Source of the DNA: Lachnospiraceae bacterium UBA4316
Lineage (GTDB): Bacteria > Bacillota > Clostridia > Lachnospirales > Lachnospiraceae
Length of the DNA: 17,959 nucleotides
Assembly (NCBI GenBank): GCA_002394535.1
Contig: DGUG01000122.1
Coordinates: 14,322-32,280, forward strand
Direction of reading: 5' to 3'
The notes below the pieces were generated by a model. It did no database searches. It saw nothing but the letters and a program-made list of their open reading frames with translations, and had not been told where the DNA came from. Both the position numbers and the translations under genes were made by a program. This document shows, piece after piece, positions 7,725 to 15,032 of this stretch (position 1 is its first letter; every line of letters starts with the position of its first letter).

Positions 7725-10370
7725 CTACCATCTGTTCTTCAATTTGCTTTGTAACATTCCGAGTGCATTCAATGCTTCCATAGGAGTCATGTTATTACAA
7801 TCAAGATCCATAAGTTCGGATATAATCTCTTCATCGCTGATAGTATCAAATAACGAAATCTGTCCCCTGTCAACATCGTCACTTTTTTTAAGTATCTTGT
7901 TTTTCTCCGTTGTAGAAGCAATCGATCGGACACTTGCAGAGATATCGTTTTCAGATAACTGCGATACAAGCTCATTGGCACGGTTTATCACACTTTCCGG
8001 AAGCCCTGCAAGCTTTGCTACAGCGATACCGTAACTTCTGTCTGCACCGCCCTTGACAATCTTTCTTAAAAAGACGATATTTCCTTTTTGCTCTTTAACA
8101 GCAATACAATAATTATTGACGGACGGAATTTTCCCTTCAAGTTCGGTCAGTTCATGATAATGAGTTGCAAATAACGTTTTGGCTCCGAGCAGTTTGGTAT
8201 TGCTAATATACTCTATAACAGCCCATGCTATCGACAGTCCGTCAAATGTAGATGTACCCCTTCCTATCTCATCAAGAATAAGAAGACTTCGGGGTGTGGC
8301 ATTTCTAAGTATATTTGCAACTTCGGTCATCTCAACCATAAATGTGGATCTTCCGCTTGCAAGATCATCACTTGCACCGACCCGTGTGAAAATCCTGTCA
8401 ACAATTCCGATATTTGCCTTTGATGCAGGAACAAAAGACCCTATCTGGGCCATGAGAACTATTAGGGCAACCTGTCTCATATATGTTGATTTTCCTGCCA
8501 TATTAGGGCCTGTGATAACACTGATCCGGTTGGATGAATTATCAAGATAAGTGTCGTTCGCCACAAACATCTCATCCTTTGTGAGCTGTTCGACAACAGG
8601 ATGTCTTCCGTCTTTGATATCTATTATACCTTTTTCGTTGATGGAAGGTCTTATGTAATTATTAGCGGAAGCAACATAGCCCAGGGAGGCATATGCATCA
8701 GCCATGGCAATAATACCTGCACTGGCAAGTATCCTGTCTACTTCTTTTGCCAAACGCTCTCTTATATCTACAAACATATCATATTCAAGTGAAAAGAGCT
8801 TGTCTTCGGCGTTTAATATCGTATCCTCAAGTTCCTTCAGGCGTTCTGTAGTATATCTTTCTGCATTTGTAAGGGTCTGTTTTCTGATATAATCATCAGG
8901 AACAAGTTCAAGAAAAGAATTGGTCACCTCAAAGTAATATCCGAAAACCCGATTATATTTGATTCTGAGATTTTTAATCCCTGTCCGTTCTTTATCTTCG
9001 GCCTCAAGCTGGGCAAGCCATTTCTTTCCTTCTGTTTTTGCGTTTCGAAGTGAATCTACCTTATCGGAATATCCTGTTTTGATTATTCCACCATCTTTAA
9101 TCGCTACGGGAGCATCCTCATTTATTGACTTGTCAATAAGAGCGCATAAATCTTCCAGTGTATCCAGTCCTTCTCCGAGTTCCCTTACGGTTGTAACTTT
9201 TGAATCCAAAAGCAGTTCCCTTACCGGTGGAAGCATCCTGATGGAATTTGCAAAAGCAATCAGGTCCCTCGGATTAGCGGAATGATAATTGATTTTGCCC
9301 ATCAGTCGTTCAAGGTCATAAATTGGAGCAAGATATTCCCGTATCTCCTCTCTGAGTATCAGATCATCTTTAAATGCTTCTACAGCATCAAGTCTTTTGT
9401 TAATCTGGATTTTATCCGTCAATGGCTGCTCAAGAAATGTCCTGATCATTCTTGCGCCCATTGCGGTTTTCGTTTTATCAAGAACATACAGAAGAGAGCC
9501 CTTTTTTGTTTTTTCAAGCATTGTTTCCGTAAGTTCAAGATTCCTTCTTGTTGCGGAATCAAGGATCATATAATCGGATACATTATATATATTAATGGTC
9601 CTGATTTGTCCGATTCCGCCTTTCTGGGATTCCGACAAATACTGAACAAGCGCTGCGGATGCAACGGTAAGGCTGCTTTTCTTAGTAAGACCGAGTCCTG
9701 AGATATCACCGACTCCAAATTGCCTCTTTAAAGCCTCTTCACACATATCATCATCGAAAAACCACGGCTCAAGCGGAAAAACAACAGCGCTTAAATGCAT
9801 TTTCAGATCGTCAAAGTCGAAACCCGATACAGTAAAAGCTTCATTGCAAATGATCTCGGAAGGCGTAAATTTGTATATCTCATCAGCAAGCTTCCTGGCA
9901 TCATTAACTTCGGTTGTAAGAAATATTCCTGTAGTTATATCGGAGACGGCAATTCCGTATACATCTTCGGAATAATATATACACATAATAAAGTTATTGG
10001 ATTCCTCATTTAAGGTTTCCATATCAATATTTGTGCCGGGAGTAGCTATTCTGGTAACTTCTCTCTTTACAAGCCCTTTTGCTTCACGTGGATCTTCAAC
10101 CTGCTCACAGATAGCTACTTTATAACCCTTTTTTACAAGTTTATTTATGTATAACTGTGCAGCATGAAAAGGAACCCCGCACATTGGCGCGCGCTCTTTA
10201 AGTCCGCAGTTTTTACCCGTAAGGGTCAGTTCAAGTTCCTTCGATGCCGTAAGGGCATCATCATAAAACATCTCATAAAAATCACCGAGACGATAAAAAA
10301 GGATGCAGTCCTTATAGGCCTCCTTTGTATCTATATAGTTTTGCATCATAGGAGATAATTTTTCTTCCAT
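7725..10370 (-). CDS. mutS: DNA mismatch repair protein MutS
   Basis: Mismatch sensor that clamps DNA at mispairs and small loops and recruits MutL. It is 881 residues, full length for MutS1. The N-terminal mismatch-reading domain has the Phe-x-Glu motif in GDFYEMF (Phe31, Glu33). Connector, lever and clamp domains follow, and then the ATPase with Walker A GPNMAGKST at 621-629, STFMVEM at 675-681 and Walker B LLILDEIGRGTSTFDG at 696-711. The C-terminal helix-turn-helix dimer region is present. I chose the ATG at 10370 because AAGGTG stands 6 nt upstream and the codon overlaps the RNase stop as TAATG. An in-frame GTG at 10379 would overlap the ribosome site. The gene is in the same compact run as mutL. 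Confidence 0.97.
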   Translation of the reverse strand: MEEKLSPMMQNYIDTKEAYKDCILFYRLGDFYEMFYDDALTASKELELTLTGKNCGLKERAPMCGVPFHAAQLYINKLVKKGYKVAICEQVEDPREAKGLVKREVTRIATPGTNIDMETLNEESNNFIMCIYYSEDVYGIAVSDITTGIFLTTEVNDARKLADEIYKFTPSEIICNEAFTVSGFDFDDLKMHLSAVVFPLEPWFFDDDMCEEALKRQFGVGDISGLGLTKKSSLTVASAALVQYLSESQKGGIGQIRTINIYNVSDYMILDSATRRNLELTETMLEKTKKGSLLYVLDKTKTAMGARMIRTFLEQPLTDKIQINKRLDAVEAFKDDLILREEIREYLAPIYDLERLMGKINYHSANPRDLIAFANSIRMLPPVRELLLDSKVTTVRELGEGLDTLEDLCALIDKSINEDAPVAIKDGGIIKTGYSDKVDSLRNAKTEGKKWLAQLEAEDKERTGIKNLRIKYNRVFGYYFEVTNSFLELVPDDYIRKQTLTNAERYTTERLKELEDTILNAEDKLFSLEYDMFVDIRERLAKEVDRILASAGIIAMADAYASLGYVASANNYIRPSINEKGIIDIKDGRHPVVEQLTKDEMFVANDTYLDNSSNRISVITGPNMAGKSTYMRQVALIVLMAQIGSFVPASKANIGIVDRIFTRVGASDDLASGRSTFMVEMTEVANILRNATPRSLLILDEIGRGTSTFDGLSIAWAVIEYISNTKLLGAKTLFATHYHELTELEGKIPSVNNYCIAVKEQKGNIVFLRKIVKGGADRSYGIAVAKLAGLPESVINRANELVSQLSENDISASVRSIASTTEKNKILKKSDDVDRGQISLFDTISDEEIISELMDLDCNNMTPMEALNALGMLQSKLKNRW

Positions 10371-11533
10371 TATCTGCACCTTAAACTCTGATATAAGGAT
10401 TTTCCTCTCCTGCTTCTGGTAAGTTCACAAAGCATAAGAGAGGTAAAATCTACAAAACGACAATACTCTCTGTCGGATTTTATCTCATTAACAATGTGTT
10501 CTCTTAGTTTATCGTAATAAGATTCCGAATTCATATTAATAAAATCAATTACAATTATTCCGCTTATATTTCTTAAAACAAGCTGTCTGGCAACCTCTGT
10601 TGCAGCTTCGATATTTACCGCAAGAAAGGTTTCGTCTTTGGATAAATTACGGTCATTTGAAGCCGTATTAACATCAATCGCAGTAAGTGCTTCTGTTTGA
10701 TCGATGGTTATATAGGCCCCGCTTTTTAAGTATACTTTCCGCGCCAGGCAGGCACTTATCCTTCCCGAAAAAGAATATAACTTTGAAAGTTCGAGAAGCT
10801 TATCGTTATAAAACCTCAGTCCGACCCGGTCGGTCAGATTGACCGAACCGGATATTGTTTCGTAATGCTTTTCAAGTTTTTCCATAATGGCGGGGACATC
10901 GGTAACCACTTCTGTTATACCGAATTTCAGAAGATAAATGATATCCTTAATATATGCGGGAAGCGGACTGTATAGCACACTGTATTGCGGAAGATGGACG
11001 CTCTTTTCGTATAATTCTTTAATACTCCCGACAATATCATCAATTTCCTTTTTAGCATTTGTAATTCCGTCTTCTTCAGTATATGCAGCGGTTCTTATTA
11101 TCAAACCGATCTTTTCTTTTTGGGCATAATCTGTAAACTCTTCAATAATCAGCCGTCTATCGTGCTCCGGTATTTTAGATGATGCTTTAACATAAACAGG
11201 ACCTTTTGATACAACAGCGTACTCTCCCTCAATAGAGATCACATCGGAAAACAGCGGCTTTTTTTCATTATTCTCTTCCTTTTTATACATTAAGGGAATG
11301 AGGGTACCATTGGGATATTTTTTATTCAGATATCCTGTTGCTTTTTGTCCGTATTGTATAAAGGATGCACCGATATTATCAATCTGCCGCTCAATCCGGC
11401 AATTTATCACAGTTCCTATATCAAAGCCATCCAATTCGGAATAGACGTATAAATGCTTAACCTCATTTTCAGCAATATGCATAAGTACATATTTATCTTC
11501 ATATTTTGTAAATACTGCCCGATTATCAGTCAT
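10370..11533 (-). CDS. RNase E/G family endoribonuclease, short form
   Basis: Endoribonuclease of the RNase E/G family, which cuts single-stranded AU-rich RNA and can favour 5'-monophosphate ends. It has 387 residues from the ATG at 11533. An S1-like N-terminal region covers about 35-115. The 5'-sensor pair Arg-Thr is kept in LIIRTAA (147-148). The two metal-binding aspartates are in AIDVN (Asp287) and IDFINM (Asp330), 43 residues apart exactly as Asp303 and Asp346 of E. coli RNase E. The frame ends after LTRSRRGKSL, so the zinc-link CPxCxG motif and the small C-terminal domain of RNase G are missing. The chosen ATG overlaps the upstream stop as ATGA; an ATG four codons earlier (11545) has no better ribosome site. 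It sits between the DUF2344 gene and mutS. Confidence 0.88.
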   Translation of the reverse strand: MTDNRAVFTKYEDKYVLMHIAENEVKHLYVYSELDGFDIGTVINCRIERQIDNIGASFIQYGQKATGYLNKKYPNGTLIPLMYKKEENNEKKPLFSDVISIEGEYAVVSKGPVYVKASSKIPEHDRRLIIEEFTDYAQKEKIGLIIRTAAYTEEDGITNAKKEIDDIVGSIKELYEKSVHLPQYSVLYSPLPAYIKDIIYLLKFGITEVVTDVPAIMEKLEKHYETISGSVNLTDRVGLRFYNDKLLELSKLYSFSGRISACLARKVYLKSGAYITIDQTEALTAIDVNTASNDRNLSKDETFLAVNIEAATEVARQLVLRNISGIIVIDFINMNSESYYDKLREHIVNEIKSDREYCRFVDFTSLMLCELTRSRRGKSLYQSLRCR

Positions 11534-12225
11534 AGTATATCGCATCCCAAATCATCAAGCGAGACAAAGCTGCCATTTATTGTCGTATACTGGTCAATTC
11601 TTCCGGTATCAAAAAGGTCGGTATCATATCCTTGATCTTCGGTAATTCCCAGTCCTTCAAGTACATATCCGGGTTTAATGTTATCAGTGCTTCCGGAAGA
11701 TATCAGCATATCAATTATCATATTTTCCTTATCGAATTCCAGTTCATAGACAAGAGGTCTGATATTTATTATTTTTTCGCTTTTTTTGGTTTTCCTGGTT
11801 ATTAGTATTTCTTCCTCGCGCAGAAAATTATTGATACGCTCTTCAATATCCCCCAATATTCTTTTATCTTTAAGCGTAATATTATATCTTGCTGCCGATA
11901 CTGAAGCCATGGCATTTTGACAATCTGCCGGAAGTTCTTTAAAAGATATTATCTTAATCTCAGGAACCGATTCCGCCCTAAGAGTTTCAATAGCCATTTT
12001 TGTTGATATTGTTCCGGTAAGTTCAACGTCAGCATATTCACCTGTACTTTCCATACCGAGTGGAAGTGGTGGGGTAAATGACAATATCTGATGAGGAGAG
12101 AATCCTTCGGAATACGCAACCGGAATTTGTGCTCTTCTGAACAGTTTCTGAAAATATCTCATAACATCAAGGTGTCCTATATATACGAGAGCCCCCGATT
12201 TTGAAAATCTAATTCTTACTTTCAA
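11530..12225 (-). CDS. DUF2344 protein (TIGR03936 type), partner of the radical SAM protein
   Basis: Member of a conserved family of unknown function that is found next to, or fused to, TIGR03960-type radical SAM proteins. The 231 residues open with the family signature KVRIRFSKSGALVYIGHLD (2-20), followed by FRRAQIPVAYSEGFSPHQ (29-46) and the conserved PLPLGMESTGEYADVEL. The start is a TTG at 12225, supported by a strong GGAGGAG 6 nt upstream; an in-frame ATG at 12309 lies far inside the radical SAM gene. The gene overlaps the radical SAM gene by 17 nt and the RNase E/G gene by 4 nt, so the three are probably made together. A role in RNA or ribosome-related modification is suggested only by this context. 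Confidence 0.85.
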   Translation of the reverse strand: MKVRIRFSKSGALVYIGHLDVMRYFQKLFRRAQIPVAYSEGFSPHQILSFTPPLPLGMESTGEYADVELTGTISTKMAIETLRAESVPEIKIISFKELPADCQNAMASVSAARYNITLKDKRILGDIEERINNFLREEEILITRKTKKSEKIINIRPLVYELEFDKENMIIDMLISSGSTDNIKPGYVLEGLGITEDQGYDTDLFDTGRIDQYTTINGSFVSLDDLGCDIL

Positions 12226-14074
12226 TGCAGACTCCTCCGTGATATTTTGCCACGCCGCATCCACTGCACTTTTCTCTGCAATTAGGAGTAACCTTTCCTT
12301 CTTTTGCATTAAGGTATTCTCTTTTTAAGAATTCTTTCGTCACACCCGTATCAATAAAATCCCATGGGAGCAATTCACCTAAATCTCTTTCGCGATTATA
12401 ATAAAATCCGGGATCTATACCCGCCTCAGAAAAGGCCTCTTCCCAAGGTTCAAAACGGAAGTTTTCGGTCCAGGCATCAAACATGCACCCCTTTTTATAG
12501 GCGATTTCAAGAACTTTGGATAATCTTCTGTCTCCCCTCGCAAATACACCTTCAAGAACCGAAACATCGGCGGCATGCCAGTTATATTTTATGCTTTTTT
12601 GGTTAAGCTGCTGTTTCATTGCAGTATTAACAACATGTGCCTTGTATCTGAATTCTTCCATGGTGTTCATTTTTGCCCATTGAAAAGGTGTAAAAGGTTT
12701 CGGGACAAAAAAAGAAGTTGAAGATACTATCGAAACCTTTGTCCGGCGCTCTTCCTTCGGTATTGTATCATAATACAGCTTTGCAATCTCATTGGATAAT
12801 TCCGCAATGCCGGTCATATCCTCCTCGGTTTCAAACGGAAGTCCGAGCATAAAATATAATTTAACCCTTGTCCAGCCTCCTATAAAAGCCTTACGACACC
12901 CCTCCATTATATCTTCTTTGGTCAGACCCTTGTTTATAACGTTTCTCATTCGCTGGCTCCCGGCCTCGGGTGCAAATGTCACAACAGACTTCTTAATGTC
13001 CTGAACCTTACTCATAACATCAAGTGAAAAAGCGTCCACACGAAGTGAAGGGAGGGAAATATTAATATGCATGTCAGAAAACTCATTGATCAGAAAATCG
13101 CACAGCTTATACAGCTCCGGATAATCGGATGAAGACAGGGATGATAAAGAGATTTCCTCATGCCCGGTATTTCTTATCATCGATTTTGCATATTCTTCAA
13201 GCTTATTTTCATCCCTTGCCCTTATAGGTTTATAAACAGATCCGGCCTGGCAGAATCTGCATCCTCTTATACAACCCCTTTGGATTTCCAGAACTACTCT
13301 GTCCTGAGTTGCTTTGATATAAGGTACAACCGGCTTAAGAGGATAACAGGAGTCGGAAAGGTCTGTAACTATTTCCTTTTCGATTTTCTCCGGGGTTTCC
13401 GCATATAAAGGCACAAATTCTTTCAGGGTACCATCTTCGTTATATGAAACTCTGTAACAGGAAGGGGCATATATACCGGGCAGACAGCCGGCCTTTCGAA
13501 TAAAATCCTTCCTGTCCCAGCCGTTCTTTCTGCATTCCTTATACAGATCAAGTAAGGGTCTGTATACCGTCTCGCCCTCTCCTATATAAACAAGATCAAA
13601 AAAATCGGCTACAGGCTCCGGATTATACGCACAGGGGCCTCCGCATATCACAATAGGGTCATCATTATCTCTTTGTGATGAATAGAAAGGGATTCCCGAA
13701 AGGTCAAGTATCTGCAGTATATTTGTATAACACATCTCATACTGAAGTGTAATACCGATGAAATCAAACTTTGATATCTCATCCTGTGATTCCAGTGCAA
13801 ATAACGGAATCCTCTCCTCTTTCATGATCTTATATAGGTCAGTCCATACAGCATAGACACGCTCACACCAAACATCATCATATGAGTTGAACATATCATA
13901 CAATATCTGAATACCGAGATGGCTCATTCCGATCTCATACAGATCGGGAAAACACATGGCAAAACGAATAAGCCCATCCGGTTTTTTGTATACGGCATTT
14001 ACTTCATGGCCTATATATCGTGCGGGCTTGTCTACAGACATAAGTATTTTTTTTGAAAGTGCCAATTCACTCAT
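12209..14074 (-). CDS. B12-binding-like radical SAM protein, TIGR03960 family
   Basis: Radical S-adenosylmethionine enzyme of a conserved family whose reaction is unknown. It has 621 residues. The N-terminal half resembles the cobalamin-binding/Rossmann region of class B-like radical SAM proteins (about 20-200, with FAMCFPDLYEIGMSHLGIQ near 38 and GGPCAYNPEPVADFFD at 145-160). The radical SAM core carries the cluster motif Cys268-x3-Cys272-x2-Cys275. The C-terminus has a second C-x3-C-x2-C set (Cys599, Cys603, Cys606) plus Cys616, possibly an extra Fe-S site. The start LALSKKILMSVDKPARYIG fits the family, but no ribosome site precedes the ATG. It heads the compact operon and overlaps the DUF2344 gene by 17 nt. 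Family call is firm; substrate is unknown. Confidence 0.9.
   Translation of the reverse strand: MSELALSKKILMSVDKPARYIGHEVNAVYKKPDGLIRFAMCFPDLYEIGMSHLGIQILYDMFNSYDDVWCERVYAVWTDLYKIMKEERIPLFALESQDEISKFDFIGITLQYEMCYTNILQILDLSGIPFYSSQRDNDDPIVICGGPCAYNPEPVADFFDLVYIGEGETVYRPLLDLYKECRKNGWDRKDFIRKAGCLPGIYAPSCYRVSYNEDGTLKEFVPLYAETPEKIEKEIVTDLSDSCYPLKPVVPYIKATQDRVVLEIQRGCIRGCRFCQAGSVYKPIRARDENKLEEYAKSMIRNTGHEEISLSSLSSSDYPELYKLCDFLINEFSDMHINISLPSLRVDAFSLDVMSKVQDIKKSVVTFAPEAGSQRMRNVINKGLTKEDIMEGCRKAFIGGWTRVKLYFMLGLPFETEEDMTGIAELSNEIAKLYYDTIPKEERRTKVSIVSSTSFFVPKPFTPFQWAKMNTMEEFRYKAHVVNTAMKQQLNQKSIKYNWHAADVSVLEGVFARGDRRLSKVLEIAYKKGCMFDAWTENFRFEPWEEAFSEAGIDPGFYYNRERDLGELLPWDFIDTGVTKEFLKREYLNAKEGKVTPNCREKCSGCGVAKYHGGVCIESKN
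12232..12238 (-). promoter_or_regulatory. Ribosome binding site for the DUF2344 gene (sets a TTG start)
   Basis: GGAGGAG, one of the strongest such sites in the window, sits 6 nt before TTG 12223-12225. It lies inside the 3' end of the radical SAM gene. The resulting N-terminus MKVRIRFSKSG matches where the family normally begins. Confidence 0.8.
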
Positions 14075-14081
14075 AAGAAAA

Positions 14082-14090
14082 ATAATAACA
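14082..14090 (-). promoter_or_regulatory. Candidate extended -10 promoter giving a leaderless transcript
   Basis: TG-T-TATTAT on the minus strand matches the extended -10 consensus TGnTATAAT in 5 of 6 hexamer bases. Its last base is 7 nt from the A of the ATG at 14074, where a transcript would normally begin. No -35 is convincing (TGTAAA at 17 bp is 3 of 6). The region is AT-rich, so a chance match is possible. Confidence 0.35.
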
Positions 14091-14094
14091 TAAG

Positions 14095-14120
14095 AAAAGA
14101 CGTATTTACATACGTCTTTT
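14095..14120 (-). terminator. Hairpin terminator after the secreted repeat protein gene
   Basis: Perfect 11-bp inverted repeat AAAAGACGTAT / ATACGTCTTTT around a 4-base loop, ending in a T-rich run on both strands. It begins 27 nt after the stop of the secreted protein gene and ends about 20 nt before the radical SAM start. The stem is AT-rich, with three G-C pairs, so termination may be partial. No other terminator follows hisIE, so it may also serve the histidine operon. Confidence 0.6.
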
Positions 14121-14146
14121 ACTTAACCGATTAAAAACCGTTTATA

Positions 14147-14932
14147 TCAGTCTTTCTTGTATATAGCATATACATCCATGTCGGAGGTAATACTGTCTTT
14201 ATTGAAATTCTTACCATCACTCGTAACATATCCGGAAAACGTATATCCGTCGTGACCCGGAGCATCAACCCATGCACTTTGCTGGTCTCCGGCTTTTCTT
14301 TGATCAAACCAGTCTCTATCATTACTTAAAGTATCATAGAAATTAACAGTATGCTGAACAAAATACCATGCTCTTATGGCTCTGTCTTCGGTAACGTTTG
14401 TCCAATCGCCTTCCCAGCCGATAAACTGATAACCGGATATACATGGATTACCGGGATCAGGCAAAGATCCGCCGTAAGGAACAATATCTGTTTTCCAAAG
14501 TTCACCTGTTGAACCGTTATACCAGTGTACGGCGCAGTTTACACCCGGCACACCTTTAGGAAGATTAAGATCTTTCCACCATTCCGGCCACGGTGCCGTT
14601 TTATTATTATTGAATTTGAGTCCACCGGTAAGTGATGTAGCCGCAAGCGGAGCTGTATTCGGTATCTTGGTATAACTACCGAGTATCACCCGGTCTTCCG
14701 TAACATTTGCAGTGTTTCCGACCCATGAATTAAAAACATATCCTGCCACATCGGTGTCAGTGGGACAAGGTGCATTCGCTCCGTGAGCCACCTGTACGGT
14801 TACTGATTTAACACCGTAAATAAACGTAACATTATGCTTTGCTTTAGCATACGTTTCATCACAGTTTACGCTGAGCGCAATAAATAAAACACTCAATAAT
14901 CCGATAATAGTTTTTTTGGCTATTCCCTTCAT
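14147..14932 (-). CDS. Secreted protein with three InlB/Flg_new-like repeats, function unknown
   Basis: I do not know the function. The 261 residues begin with a signal peptide: basic MKGIAKK, hydrophobic core at 9-22, likely signal peptidase I cut near TYAKA (27-31). Three repeat units of the InlB B-repeat/Listeria-Bacteroides type follow at about 33-87, 133-190 and 193-258. Units 1 and 2 share G-Y-x-F-x-x-W and an identical NVTEDR stretch (76-81 and 179-184). A Trp- and Pro-rich linker with PWPEWW lies at about 114-119. There is no LPXTG, SLH, choline-binding or membrane anchor, so it is probably released or held by other means. Cysteines are at 24, 56, 133 and 164. AAAGGGG precedes the ATG by 6-7 nt. 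It has its own promoter and a hairpin end between two housekeeping operons. Confidence 0.85.
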   Translation of the reverse strand: MKGIAKKTIIGLLSVLFIALSVNCDETYAKAKHNVTFIYGVKSVTVQVAHGANAPCPTDTDVAGYVFNSWVGNTANVTEDRVILGSYTKIPNTAPLAATSLTGGLKFNNNKTAPWPEWWKDLNLPKGVPGVNCAVHWYNGSTGELWKTDIVPYGGSLPDPGNPCISGYQFIGWEGDWTNVTEDRAIRAWYFVQHTVNFYDTLSNDRDWFDQRKAGDQQSAWVDAPGHDGYTFSGYVTSDGKNFNKDSITSDMDVYAIYKKD

Positions 14933-14984
14933 AAGTTACCCCTTTCAATTATTTCACCCAATAAGGCTTTAATTACCCTTTTAT

Positions 14985-15013
14985 ATTATATTAGTTTACA
15001 TAAATTATTTCAA
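14985..15013 (-). promoter_or_regulatory. Strong sigma-A-like promoter for the secreted repeat protein
   Basis: TTGAAA (15008-15013) and a perfect TATAAT (14985-14990) are separated by exactly 17 bp on the minus strand. The predicted start near 14978 gives a leader of about 45 nt before the ATG at 14932. It is the best promoter match I found in the window. It begins about 20 nt after the hisIE stop codon, so the gene need not depend on the histidine operon. Confidence 0.75.
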
Positions 15014-15032
15014 TATGTATTTATAAGTTTTT

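Noticed and set aside
9282..9701. Plus-strand open frame of 139 codons, the longest antisense frame
   Set aside because: It is entirely inside mutS on the other strand and is rich in Cys, Phe and Ile as expected from reverse-frame translation. No promoter or family signature is visible.
14131..14322. Second minus-strand frame overlapping the end of the secreted repeat protein
   Set aside because: It is a shifted frame within the secreted protein gene, without its own ribosome site or a sensible protein sequence.
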